From JBOGUF01 sp050696075 (GTDB lineage: Bacteria > Chloroflexota > Chloroflexia > Thermomicrobiales > UBA6265): 64,000 nt of DNA. The DNA lies in NCBI GenBank assembly GCA_050696075.1, contig JBOGUF010000216.1, positions 1-64,000 of the forward strand, in the 5' to 3' direction. Position 1 is the stretch's first letter; the number at the start of each line of letters is the position of its first letter. The notes under the pieces are model-generated. The model was not told the DNA's origin. It saw only the letters and a program-made list of their open reading frames with translations, and did not search any database. Positions 15,791 to 24,132 of the stretch are shown in pieces. The translations under genes and the position numbers were made by a program.

Positions 15791-16699
15791 CTAAGACCGC
15801 CCCGATTCCCGCAGAAACGCGCGCATGGTGATCGGTCGGCCCGTCGCCCGCTGCCACTCGCTCTCCCAAAAGAGGGCCACGGGATCCCGGTCGCACAGGA
15901 GCGGCTGATACGTGGCGAACCAGAACCGGTCATCGGCCCCGGCTGCCGCTGCCGCCTCGCGCTGGTGGTCACGGCGGGTGATGGTTGCGGCCAGGGTCAG
16001 CACCTGCGGCGTTCGCACGATCCCCGTCCACAAGGGGTCGGCCCGCTGCGGCCCCGCCAGGTAGGTGAGGTACCGCTCGATCTTGGCCGTCCAGTCCTTG
16101 AGCGGCTGGCGCAGGCTGAAGACGGTCTCGGTGCCCCGGTCGAGCTCGAGCAGGAACGGAACATGGTCGTCTTTGGCCCCGTCTTTGCGCAAAGACAGCA
16201 CAAAGACGGCGTCCGGGACCATGCCGGCAAAGAGCGTCGCGCCCTGCTGGGTCAGCTGCGCCAGGTCCCGATCGTCCCGCCAGCCGCGCAGGGTCAGCCG
16301 CTCGTCGACGGCCCGGCGCATGACGATGAACCAGTCGTTGAGGAGTGCCGCGTGCGCCTGGTTGGTGTTGTCGATCGCCAGCAAACCCCGGTGCCACTTG
16401 AGCTGCCGCCCGAGCTCCTCCGCCAGGTAGGCCTCGCGCACCAGCGCCGCGCCGGCGCTGGTGAGGACGTTGACCTCCTTGCGGGCCAGGGGCGTGGTCT
16501 CGCCGGTCAGAAACGGCCGGACGACGGTGACCAGCTCGGCGTCTTTGAGGGGGCGCAGGATGCGGCGGTTGACCTGGCGGTCGGCGGCGGCGAGGGCGCG
16601 CGCTCGCGCCTCGCGGTCGCCAATACCTTCCGCGCCGTGCCGCCAGAAGAGCCTAGAGATCTGGCGGGCCGTCAAGAAGCGACGCTGGTCGAGGGGCAT
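15791..16699 (-). CDS. Replication-relaxation family protein (copy 2)
   Basis: About 302 residues from the ATG at 16699; the open frame continues to 16963 but that part overlaps the end of the ATPase gene and looks like its shadow. It shares with copy 1 the motif order: winged-helix start (LTARQISRLFW, RPLKDAELVTVV), VPDAVFVL, LLELDRGTETV, KIERYLTYL, RFWFAT and a terminal W-Q-R-A. Even with this start it overlaps the upstream gene by 47 bases, so the two are co-transcribed and coupled. Two diverged copies on one element suggest distinct or paired roles. Confidence 0.78.
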   Translation of the reverse strand: MPLDQRRFLTARQISRLFWRHGAEGIGDREARARALAAADRQVNRRILRPLKDAELVTVVRPFLTGETTPLARKEVNVLTSAGAALVREAYLAEELGRQLKWHRGLLAIDNTNQAHAALLNDWFIVMRRAVDERLTLRGWRDDRDLAQLTQQGATLFAGMVPDAVFVLSLRKDGAKDDHVPFLLELDRGTETVFSLRQPLKDWTAKIERYLTYLAGPQRADPLWTGIVRTPQVLTLAATITRRDHQREAAAAAGADDRFWFATYQPLLCDRDPVALFWESEWQRATGRPITMRAFLRESGRS

Positions 16700-18158
16700 C
16701 AGCACCGGCAGGGCGTGGGGGATCGTCTCGAGCGGCCGGGGCCGGGCCAGGTCGCGATTGAGACGGACCCGGCCTTGCCGGGGCTTGCTTGTCTTGTGGC
16801 TTCGGTGGCTTGGCGCGTCGCTCACGGGTCTCTCCGGCCTTACCAACCGCGCCCACGGCATCGAGGCGATCCCAGTAGCGCTGGTTGTTGACCTGCACCA
16901 CCTCCCGCTTGGGAGGGGTGAGGGCCGCCGCCTGGAGCTTGAGCTCGTCCAGCTGGCCGTCAAGTGGCGGGCCCCACCAGTCGTCTAGCACCAGCGTCTC
17001 GGTCTGTCTGGTGCCCGCCAGGCCGTCCATGATCGACACCACGGCCTTGTAGCGATCAAGCCCCAGCAGCAGGTCGGCCTGGTCGCGCCCGTAGAGGGAG
17101 GCGAAGGCCACCCGGTCCTCGGGGGAGGAGGCCAGGTGCGCCCGCACGCCGGCGTGGCCCACCGCCGCTTTCAGACTCCGGCTCGGCATGCGCTCCAACT
17201 GCGAGCGGTCCTGGTGGGCGAGCACGGGGAAGACGTTGTAGGACCGCGCGTCGGTGATGATGGTGGTGAAGTTGTCCCCGACGAACTCGTGGAACTCGTC
17301 CACCACCAGCCGCCAGGTGCGAGCCTTGGCGGACGCGGATCGCAGGAACGTCTCGGTCACCAGCTGCGCCATGATGACGTTGCCGATGTCCACCCCCAGC
17401 CCGCGCGGCAGCGGCAGCCCCAGGTCGATCAGGATCATCCGGCCCGCATCGAGCCACTCCCGCAGGCGAAGCGTCGAGTGGTAGGCGCCGACGAACAGGT
17501 TGAGCTCCCGGTCCATCAAGAGCGCCTCGAGCCGGTTGCGCGTCGTGTTGAGCTGGTTTCTTCGCTCCCGCGCGGGGAGCTTCGGGTCGTCCAGGTCCTG
17601 CCAGAACCGTCTCGTCACGTGGTTGAGGTGTTTGGCCTCCCGCAGCAACTGCTGGCGGTAGGGTTGGTCCACCACGATCAGCAGCAGGTCGAGCAGGGTC
17701 GGCTCCCGGGTGGTCAGCGCCAGGCGGATGGCGTGGGCGAGGGTTTGCCGGATGTTGGCCATGATCGCCAGCTCGGTGCGGCCCATCCGGTCGAAGCTGT
17801 CCAGGACATTCGTGGCGATCTGCGACGGGGCGTACGGTTGGCCGCGGTGGCCCTCGAACGGGTTGAGCGTCCAGACGCGCTCGCCCGCAGGGGTCGTGAT
17901 GACTCCGGGCTGGACGTAGACGATTTGCTCCGGCTGCCGGCTGCGCGCGGCGATGTCCCGGGCCAGATCCCCTTTGATGTCCAGCAGCACCACGCCATCG
18001 CCGGCGGCGCAGAACTGCTCGCAGAGGGTGCCCAGCAGCGTCGACTTGCCCATGCCGGGCGAGCCGGCGACATAGACGGCGGTGCGCAGCGCCTCGACCG
18101 GCTTCGCGAAGGGCACCCTCGTCGACGCATAGCGGCCGAGGCGGATTCTAGACGTCAT
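16653..18158 (-). CDS. VirD4/TraG-like (HerA-FtsK superfamily) ATPase
   Basis: A 501-residue P-loop ATPase resembling conjugative coupling proteins or HerA-type DNA pumps. Walker A GSPGMGKS lies at 32-39, Walker B/Glu LVVDEF at 284-288, followed by a sensor-like NVFPVLAHQ. The C-terminal 60 residues are Pro/Arg/Lys-rich and probably disordered. No N-terminal membrane segment is seen, unlike classical VirD4; the separate membrane protein two genes upstream may compensate. It sits next to replication-relaxation copy 2 and a coiled-coil protein, an arrangement seen on other elements. DNA transport during transfer is the likely role; exact class is uncertain. Confidence 0.8.
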   Translation of the reverse strand: MTSRIRLGRYASTRVPFAKPVEALRTAVYVAGSPGMGKSTLLGTLCEQFCAAGDGVVLLDIKGDLARDIAARSRQPEQIVYVQPGVITTPAGERVWTLNPFEGHRGQPYAPSQIATNVLDSFDRMGRTELAIMANIRQTLAHAIRLALTTREPTLLDLLLIVVDQPYRQQLLREAKHLNHVTRRFWQDLDDPKLPARERRNQLNTTRNRLEALLMDRELNLFVGAYHSTLRLREWLDAGRMILIDLGLPLPRGLGVDIGNVIMAQLVTETFLRSASAKARTWRLVVDEFHEFVGDNFTTIITDARSYNVFPVLAHQDRSQLERMPSRSLKAAVGHAGVRAHLASSPEDRVAFASLYGRDQADLLLGLDRYKAVVSIMDGLAGTRQTETLVLDDWWGPPLDGQLDELKLQAAALTPPKREVVQVNNQRYWDRLDAVGAVGKAGETRERRAKPPKPQDKQAPARPGPSQSRPGPAPAARDDPPRPAGADAPRPASLLDGPPDL

Positions 18159-18852
18159 GGGCGCGCAGGCTCCTCGTGCGTCGTTCCAGCGACTTGATCA
18201 GGATCTGGATTTGCAGGTGCTTGTCGTCGTCGGTCAGATGCGGATTGGCGCGGATGGCAGCGATTTCGTGGCCAATCTTGCGGGCCGAATCAATCATGTC
18301 ATCCGTGGGGTTGGGGCCGATGGCCTCGACGATGGCCGCCGCGAACGCTGCAGTGATCTCCAGATCGACGTCATGGGTGCGCTCCTCCCGCCGCCGTCGC
18401 GAGGCGGCGTCCTCGGCCTGCTCGTGCAGCCCGTGCGCGCGCTGCAGCCGCGCCCGGTCGCGATCGAGATCGATGGCCGAGATCCGCTCGTGCTCATCGA
18501 CCCGCAGCTGACTGTCGTGCCGAGCGGCCTCCTGGCGCCGCCGCTCGGCGTCGCGGGCACGGATATCCTCCTGTCGTCGCTCAATCTCGAACTCCAGCTC
18601 CTTGACCAGCGAGCTCATGATCGTGCCGCGCAGGTCGCGCCCGGTCGTCTGCACGACCTTGTCCCATTCCTGGTGGGCGCGCAGCCGGCGGTAGAGGTTC
18701 AGCGGCGCGCGGAGGGGGTCGTCGAGGTAGGCGATGTCGATCTGCTCGTGACCCCAGTCGATCACCCGCTGCAGTGCCTCGGGATCACTCAGGATCGAGG
18801 CCCGGTGCAGGAGCAACCCGGCCTCGGTCACGCGCGCGGGCAAATCGCTCAT
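18148..18852 (-). CDS. Coiled-coil unknown protein
   Basis: A 234-residue, highly charged protein with a long predicted coiled coil around residues 85-165 (many Arg/Glu/Gln/Asp in heptad-like order, for example RRQEDIRARDAERRRQEA). It overlaps the ATPase start by 11 bases. AAGGAG lies upstream of its ATG. It could tether the ATPase to the membrane protein or to DNA; no family match. Confidence 0.65.
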   Translation of the reverse strand: MSDLPARVTEAGLLLHRASILSDPEALQRVIDWGHEQIDIAYLDDPLRAPLNLYRRLRAHQEWDKVVQTTGRDLRGTIMSSLVKELEFEIERRQEDIRARDAERRRQEAARHDSQLRVDEHERISAIDLDRDRARLQRAHGLHEQAEDAASRRRREERTHDVDLEITAAFAAAIVEAIGPNPTDDMIDSARKIGHEIAAIRANPHLTDDDKHLQIQILIKSLERRTRSLRAHDV

Positions 18853-18870
18853 CGTCTCGTTGACTCCTTG

Positions 18871-19719
18871 CTAGAAGACCCGGCGCAGCAGCCGGTACCC
18901 AAGGTAGACAGCCACTACCGCCAGGCCGTGCCGGACGGCGGTGATCCAGACCAGCGTCCGGAACTCGGGATGCCGGTACCAGTGCCCCATGTAGGCCGGC
19001 CAGTCGTCGTGCTCGGTATTGCCGGTGACCTCGTAGATGGTGTGGAGCGCCCCCTGCCACCGCTCGTTGAAGATCCGGGGGATGTGGAGGGTGTCCAGGT
19101 AGCCATGCCACAGCGTATCCGAGACGAGCGTCAGAACGTCGTAGCGGTCCCAGTAGGTGGAGAAGCCAAACATCATGGCGAACAGGCCGGCCACCAGCAG
19201 CGCGGTCACCACAAAGAGCGCGATCGCCGTGGGGACGACGCTGCCTGCGGCGAGTCGCCGCAGGCCGACAGCCACCAGCGCGACCGGGATGGTGATGAGA
19301 TACAGGGCGCCGGCGGGGGAGTGCACCGATGACGGGAGGGCGGCGTAGGACGATCGGCCCGTGGAGGTGGGGTAGGCGGAGAAGCCGGGCGAGGATGGGG
19401 CCAGGCGGCGGCTGAGCACCATCCACCAGCCCGCCACGAAGATCAGCGGCAGGGCGATTATCGTGGCCCAGATGACGATGAGGAGGAGAAAACCCGCCGC
19501 GGCGCGGGCAGCCTGGCCCTCATCCAGCCAGCGCCACGCCGGATCGGTGATGGGAGAAAGGATCAGCGGGAAGGCCAGCGTGTCGGCCAGCCAGTGCCAG
19601 GCAGAGGAAAACCAGTCTTCCCCGTGCCGGCTGGTGCGGTAGGCCACGCCCCAGAAGATGAGGCTAGGGACGAAGAACAGCAGCCAGACGGTCACGAATC
19701 CAGAAGCCAGGCGTCGCAT
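18871..19719 (-). CDS. Multi-pass membrane protein of the element
   Basis: About 282 residues (ATG 19719; a TTG one codon earlier is possible). At least four hydrophobic segments: near 8-26 (VTVWLLFFVPSLIFWGVAY), 75-100 (GFLLLIVIWATIIALPLIFVA), 140-180 and a last one near 260-275. It precedes the coiled-coil and ATPase genes on the same strand, so it may be a membrane partner for the VirD4-like ATPase. No family recognised. Confidence 0.65.
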   Translation of the reverse strand: MRRLASGFVTVWLLFFVPSLIFWGVAYRTSRHGEDWFSSAWHWLADTLAFPLILSPITDPAWRWLDEGQAARAAAGFLLLIVIWATIIALPLIFVAGWWMVLSRRLAPSSPGFSAYPTSTGRSSYAALPSSVHSPAGALYLITIPVALVAVGLRRLAAGSVVPTAIALFVVTALLVAGLFAMMFGFSTYWDRYDVLTLVSDTLWHGYLDTLHIPRIFNERWQGALHTIYEVTGNTEHDDWPAYMGHWYRHPEFRTLVWITAVRHGLAVVAVYLGYRLLRRVF

Positions 19720-19818
19720 CAAGCGCCCCGCACCACACGTCCAATTCGGTTCGGTCCCAAGGACGGTCCCAAGGACGGTAGTATCGCATGTCGTGGCGTG
19801 TTGGCAAGATCACCTCGC

Positions 19819-20814
19819 TCAACTCGTCTTCAATCTCCTCCTGCCGGCCGGGGGCGGCGGGTCAAGGTGGCTCTGGATGCGGTCGAAGGGGGAGGCGGTC
19901 TTGTGCCCCTCGCGCACGTCCTCGTCCGCCAACGCCAGGTAGCTCTCGGTGGTGGTGATGGAGGCGTGCCCGGCGATGCGTTGCACGAGTGCCAGCGGCA
20001 TCCGGCCCCGCACCATCATGGTGAAGGCCGTGTGCCTGAACTGGTGGGCGTGCAGCACCGGTAGCCCCGTCTCGTCCTTGATCCGCTTGAGCAGCATCCT
20101 GACCCCATGATTGGTAAGCCAGAAGAGCGAGCCCTCCTCCTCACCGCGAATCGAGAGCCACCGGCGCAGCGCCTCGGCAGCGCCGGCCTGGAAGAAGACG
20201 ATCCGCTGCTTGTCGCCCTTGCCGGTGACTTTGGCGCTGCCGTCTCGCAGGTTCACATCCTCATAGGTGAGCCCGGCGATCTCCGACAGGCGCATGCCCG
20301 TGTCAAGGAGCATGGCGACGAGCGCCCGGTTGCGGATCGCGATCTCGCTCCCATCCGCGAGCTGCTTGCAGGCAAAGACCTGGGCCAATTCGGCGTCGGT
20401 CAAGACCGGGAAGAGGCGCTTGGGAAGCGTCGGTACCGGGACTTTCGGCGCGCGCGCGATGTGCCCCTCCTCCGCCAGCCACTTGACGAAGATCTTGATA
20501 TCCTTGAGCGCCCCGTGCACCCCCCAGATCGACCGCTGGGTCTGGCCCCGCCAGGGACGGATGGGTGTCGCCCGCAGCCATTCGGCAAAGGTGGCCATGG
20601 TGGCGTTCGTCAGGCTCTCGGTTGTTGCTGGGATGCCCGACTGCTCCAAACAGCGCAGGCACAGCCGGAGCGAGTCCTGGTAGTGCCGGATGGTGTCTGC
20701 CGACCGGTTGTGCGCCCGGTGGTGGTGCTCAAACAGCCGGATCAGTTCCCGTAGCTCCATCAACTGCCTCCGGCGGCTGGGGGTAGTGAGCAGCCGCCGG
20801 GAAGAGGTTGCCAT
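19819..20814 (-). CDS. Tyrosine recombinase / integrase
   Basis: The integrase cuts and joins the element with the chromosome. From ATG 20814 (GGAG 9 bases upstream) it has 331 residues: a SAM-like N-terminal core-binding domain (about 18-115) and a catalytic domain with Arg175 (GMRLSE), Lys199 (GKGDKQR), His257/Arg260 (HQFRH), His283 (GHAS) and Tyr292 (ESYLAL). All active-site residues are present. It is the last gene before the interrupted tRNA-Lys, the usual place for an integrase. It resembles XerD-type enzymes in length. It probably recognises the anticodon-stem region of that tRNA gene. Confidence 0.93.
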   Translation of the reverse strand: MATSSRRLLTTPSRRRQLMELRELIRLFEHHHRAHNRSADTIRHYQDSLRLCLRCLEQSGIPATTESLTNATMATFAEWLRATPIRPWRGQTQRSIWGVHGALKDIKIFVKWLAEEGHIARAPKVPVPTLPKRLFPVLTDAELAQVFACKQLADGSEIAIRNRALVAMLLDTGMRLSEIAGLTYEDVNLRDGSAKVTGKGDKQRIVFFQAGAAEALRRWLSIRGEEEGSLFWLTNHGVRMLLKRIKDETGLPVLHAHQFRHTAFTMMVRGRMPLALVQRIAGHASITTTESYLALADEDVREGHKTASPFDRIQSHLDPPPPAGRRRLKTS

Positions 20815-20979
20815 CCGCCTGTCTCCTTGGTGAGAGTCCGGTGGGCACGGGCAAACCACTGACCGATGCAGGGTTGACCCGCTGACCGCAGCACGACTCG
20901 CTGACCGGGCAGACAGTGAGTGAACCGTAGGGAAGTTGAATCACTGAGTTGGGGAACGGGCGGGGGTTATGACAATAAG

Positions 20980-21040
<61 letters not shown>

Positions 21041-21089
21041 ATGTACGGGCGGAATTGTAGCCGGCGGCCCAACATAGTGTCAAAACCGG

Positions 21090-22580
21090 CTACCGTTTCG
21101 CGGTGCTGGATGCGATGTCAGGCCGCATCGTCGACCAAGTCTCGGCGCGCTCGTAGGCATGGGCGACGCGAAGGACGGTCGCCTCGTCGAATGCCTTGCC
21201 GAGCACCTGCAAGCTGACTGGCAGCCTCTCTGAGAAGCCGCAGGGCACCGCAATGCCCGGTATCCCGGCCATGTTCGCCGGAATCGTGAAGACGTCTGCC
21301 AGGTACATCTGATACGGGTCGTTGGTGCGCGCTCCGATCTTGAAGGCGACCGTCGGTGAGGTCGGTGCGACGATCGCGTCGACCTGTTCGAATGCCCGGT
21401 CGAAGTCCTGCTTGATCAGCGTGCGGACCTTCTGTGCCTTGACGTAATAGGCGTCGTAATAGCCGCTGCTGAGGGCATAGGTGCCGAGCATGATCCGGCG
21501 CTTGACTTCCGCGCCGAACCCCTGGCGGCGGGTCTGCTCGTACATCTCACGCAGCGACGACGCTTCCACCGACAGCCCGTACTTGACGCCATCGAAGCGA
21601 GCGAGGTTGGCGCTCGCCTCGGCCGGCGCCGTGATGTAGTAGGTGGGGAGCGCGTACTTCGTGTGCGGCAGGTTGACCGGCGTCAATTCCGCGCCGAGCT
21701 CGCCCAATCGCGCGATCGCGGTGTCGACGGCCGCCTCGACGCCTGGCTCCATGCCAGAGACGCTATACTCCTCGGCGACGCCGATGCGGACCCCAGAGAG
21801 ATCATCGGTCAGCCCGGCCCGATAGTCCGGCACGTCGATTCGCATGGAGGTCGAGTCGTTTGGGTCGTGCCCGGCGATCGCGCCAAGCAACACGGCCGCA
21901 TCCTCGACCGATCGCGCGAACGGGCCGATCTGGTCGAGACTGCTGGCGAAAGCGATCAGACCGAAGCGAGAGACGCGGCCGTAGGTCGGCTTGAGACCAA
22001 CAACCCCGCAAAAACCGGCTGGCTGGCGGATCGATCCGCCGGTGTCGGAACCGAGCGATAGAAGCGCCTCACCGGCCGCGACCGCCGCGGCCGAGCCACC
22101 GGAGCTTCCGCCCGGCACCCGCGACGAATCCCACGGATTGCGGGTCGGTTCGAACGCCGAATGCTCGGTGGATGAACCCATCGCGAACTCGTCGGTGTTC
22201 GTCTTGCCCAGGAAGACAGCGCCCTGCTCGCGCAAGCGGCGAACGACCGTAGCGTCATAGGGCGAACGATAGCCTTCGAGTATGCGAGACGCCGCGGTCG
22301 TCGGGGCATCGACAGTGCAAAGGATGTCCTTCAGCGCAATCGGAATGCCGGTGAGCGGTTCGACGTCACCTTCCGCGATCCGGCTATCCGCCGCCTCGGC
22401 TTGCGCCCGCGCGACGTCGGCCATGACGTGGAGATAGCAGTGGAACCGGCCGTCCAGCGCATCGATTTTCGCGAGATGCGATTCAGCCAGTTCACCGGCT
22501 GAGACTTCCCGCGCGTCCAACAGGCGACGCGCTTCCACCGCCGAGAGCGTCGTCAGATCAGACGAGTTGGAACTGTTCAT
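21090..22580 (-). CDS. gatA: Aspartyl/glutamyl-tRNA amidotransferase subunit A
   Basis: GatA releases ammonia from glutamine for transamidation of mischarged Glu-tRNA(Gln) or Asp-tRNA(Asn). The 496-residue amidase has the Ser-cisSer-Lys triad: Lys84 (IALKDI), Ser159 (PGGSSGGS) and Ser183 (DTGGSIRQP); the 75- and 24-residue spacings agree with characterised GatA enzymes. Its ATG overlaps the gatC stop by 4 bases. gatB is not in the window. It is the first chromosomal gene beyond the integrated element, downstream of its right edge. Confidence 0.96.
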   Translation of the reverse strand: MNSSNSSDLTTLSAVEARRLLDAREVSAGELAESHLAKIDALDGRFHCYLHVMADVARAQAEAADSRIAEGDVEPLTGIPIALKDILCTVDAPTTAASRILEGYRSPYDATVVRRLREQGAVFLGKTNTDEFAMGSSTEHSAFEPTRNPWDSSRVPGGSSGGSAAAVAAGEALLSLGSDTGGSIRQPAGFCGVVGLKPTYGRVSRFGLIAFASSLDQIGPFARSVEDAAVLLGAIAGHDPNDSTSMRIDVPDYRAGLTDDLSGVRIGVAEEYSVSGMEPGVEAAVDTAIARLGELGAELTPVNLPHTKYALPTYYITAPAEASANLARFDGVKYGLSVEASSLREMYEQTRRQGFGAEVKRRIMLGTYALSSGYYDAYYVKAQKVRTLIKQDFDRAFEQVDAIVAPTSPTVAFKIGARTNDPYQMYLADVFTIPANMAGIPGIAVPCGFSERLPVSLQVLGKAFDEATVLRVAHAYERAETWSTMRPDIASSTAKR

Positions 22581-22885
22581 CCCTCGACCTCATCGCCGCC
22601 GGTCAGCACCGCGTCGACCTCAAAGAATCCGTCACGCTCTCGCGGCGCGTTGGCCAGCAGCGCATGGCGCGGCAGGGACGGTCGGACCTCGTCCTCGCGC
22701 AGAACATTTGCCAGCGGGATCACCTGCGCGGTGGGCGGAATGGCGGCGGTGTCGAGTTCGTCGAGCGCGGCGATGTGTTCGAGAATCGACGAGAGCTGGT
22801 CGCGCATGCGTTCGACCTCATCGTCGTCAAGTCCAAGCCGAGCAAGGGTCGCGACGTGTTTGACGTCGCTGGTCGTCAATCCCAT
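22577..22885 (-). CDS. gatC: Aspartyl/glutamyl-tRNA amidotransferase subunit C
   Basis: GatC is the small linker subunit that stabilises the GatA-GatB complex. From ATG 22885 it has 102 residues, the normal length, beginning MGLTTSDVKHVATLARLGL as is typical; the frame extends further upstream without support. The C-terminal RDGFFEVDAVL matches the family ending. It is translationally coupled to gatA. Confidence 0.95.
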   Translation of the reverse strand: MGLTTSDVKHVATLARLGLDDDEVERMRDQLSSILEHIAALDELDTAAIPPTAQVIPLANVLREDEVRPSLPRHALLANAPRERDGFFEVDAVLTGGDEVEG

Positions 22886-22995
22886 GTGGCGCCTCATCAG
22901 CAGGTGAAGCCATCTCGGTCCAAGGGTATCGGGCCTTGGAAACAACGTCGGAGTCTAGCATAGCGTTTGACGTACGCTTGGCAGGTCTGTGGACG

Positions 22996-24000
22996 TCAAA
23001 GGGAGTCAAGTTTGGCGACTTGATTGACAGCGCAAGCGATCTCGTCGGCGGCGCTCCCGACGTAGGTCGCGCCGATCTTGTCGCGTGCCTGGGTGTCGTT
23101 GTCAAAGACTCTGCCGCCAAAACCGATCACCGGCGCGTAGTGGTCATTGGCGCCCATGGGGAAGGCTCGATTGAGGGAGTCGACGGTGGCGATGAGCCGC
23201 TCCGCGGCTTGCATGGTCGACGCGGAGAGCAGCACCATTGGCGGTCGAATTCGGCGCACGATCTCGATCAGATCGGGCATTGGCAGATTGGCGCCGAGGT
23301 AGACAATTCGGTAGCCACGGCGCGACAGAAACAAGCTTGCGAGGAGAAGGCCGATCTCGTGCTGCTCACCTTCGACGCAGCAAGCCACAATCGGTCCCGC
23401 GCCGAGATCGGGGCGCGACAGATTGAACAGCGCCTGAAGCTTGCGGAGCACGAACTCGCTGGCAAAGTGCTCGACGCTGACGACCCCGTCGCCGCGATGC
23501 CACTGCTCGCCCAACGTCTGAAGCGCGCGCCGCAAGACGTGCAGGCAGACATCCTCGACCGGCAACAGCGCCATCGCCTCTTCAACGACGATGTCCGCGC
23601 CTGCCGCATCGAACTCGAGGAATGCCGCCACGATTGCCTGGACGTAGCGCTCATATGCGGTCAGTCCGCCGCTCAGGTCGCTGGGAACCGGCGCAATCGA
23701 ATGCTTGGTGGGGGCCGGGACAGGATCGGACCGCGTGGTGTCTGGCGTCGTCAACTCTGACCGGTACAAGGCTACGGCCTGGCTGATGGTGAGACCTACG
23801 TCTGTCTGATCTCGCAGCCAACGAATGACGGCGATGTCCTGCTCAGAGTAGAGTCGTTGATTGCCGGCCGACCTGGCCGGGGCAGGCAGACCGTAGCGTC
23901 GCTCCCAGGCGCGAAAGGTGTCTGCCGGGACACCCGTTCGCTGAACGACAGCGCGCGTGTTGTACACTGGCTCGGTGCGGAGCCGGTCGAACATGTTCAC
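22996..24000 (-). CDS. carH: MerR-type regulator with B12-binding domain (CarH/LitR-like photoreceptor)
   Basis: CarH-type repressors bind DNA in the dark as adenosylcobalamin tetramers and release it in light. The 334-residue protein has an N-terminal MerR helix-turn-helix (residues 10-80: NTRAVVQRTGVPADTFRAWERRYGL), a helical cap with the CarH signature W167-x9-E177-H178, and a C-terminal cobalamin-binding domain with ExHxxG at 212-217 (EQHEIG). Both signatures are those tied to light-responsive AdoCbl binding. The GTG start has GGGAGGAAC upstream. It is divergent from a lipoprotein gene; no carotenoid genes are adjacent, so its targets are unknown. Confidence 0.85.
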   Translation of the reverse strand: MNMFDRLRTEPVYNTRAVVQRTGVPADTFRAWERRYGLPAPARSAGNQRLYSEQDIAVIRWLRDQTDVGLTISQAVALYRSELTTPDTTRSDPVPAPTKHSIAPVPSDLSGGLTAYERYVQAIVAAFLEFDAAGADIVVEEAMALLPVEDVCLHVLRRALQTLGEQWHRGDGVVSVEHFASEFVLRKLQALFNLSRPDLGAGPIVACCVEGEQHEIGLLLASLFLSRRGYRIVYLGANLPMPDLIEIVRRIRPPMVLLSASTMQAAERLIATVDSLNRAFPMGANDHYAPVIGFGGRVFDNDTQARDKIGATYVGSAADEIACAVNQVAKLDSL

Positions 24001-24020
24001 GGCGCGCGTTCCTCCCGCGG

Positions 24021-24052
24021 GACACTATAGGTTCGTGCCCAAGAAGTGTCAA
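24021..24052 (-). promoter_or_regulatory. Promoter of the carH-like gene with a dyad
   Basis: On the minus strand TTGACA (24052 to 24047) and TATAGT (24029 to 24024) are separated by 17 bases, a near-consensus sigma-70-type promoter. GACACT (24021-24026) and AGTGTC (24045-24050) form an inverted repeat covering both elements, a plausible autoregulatory operator. Confidence 0.6.
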
Positions 24053-24132
24053 TGATTTGCACAGTTTTCGCGCTACGAACGCGTCGTGCGCACTTCCTGC
24101 CCACCTTTTGGCGTGGACGTCGGACCAGCCTG

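Noticed and set aside
16700..16963. N-terminal extension of replication-relaxation copy 2
   Set aside because: The extra residues are Ser/Arg/Pro-rich and overlap the conserved end of the ATPase gene in another frame; the family core begins after the ATG at 16699.
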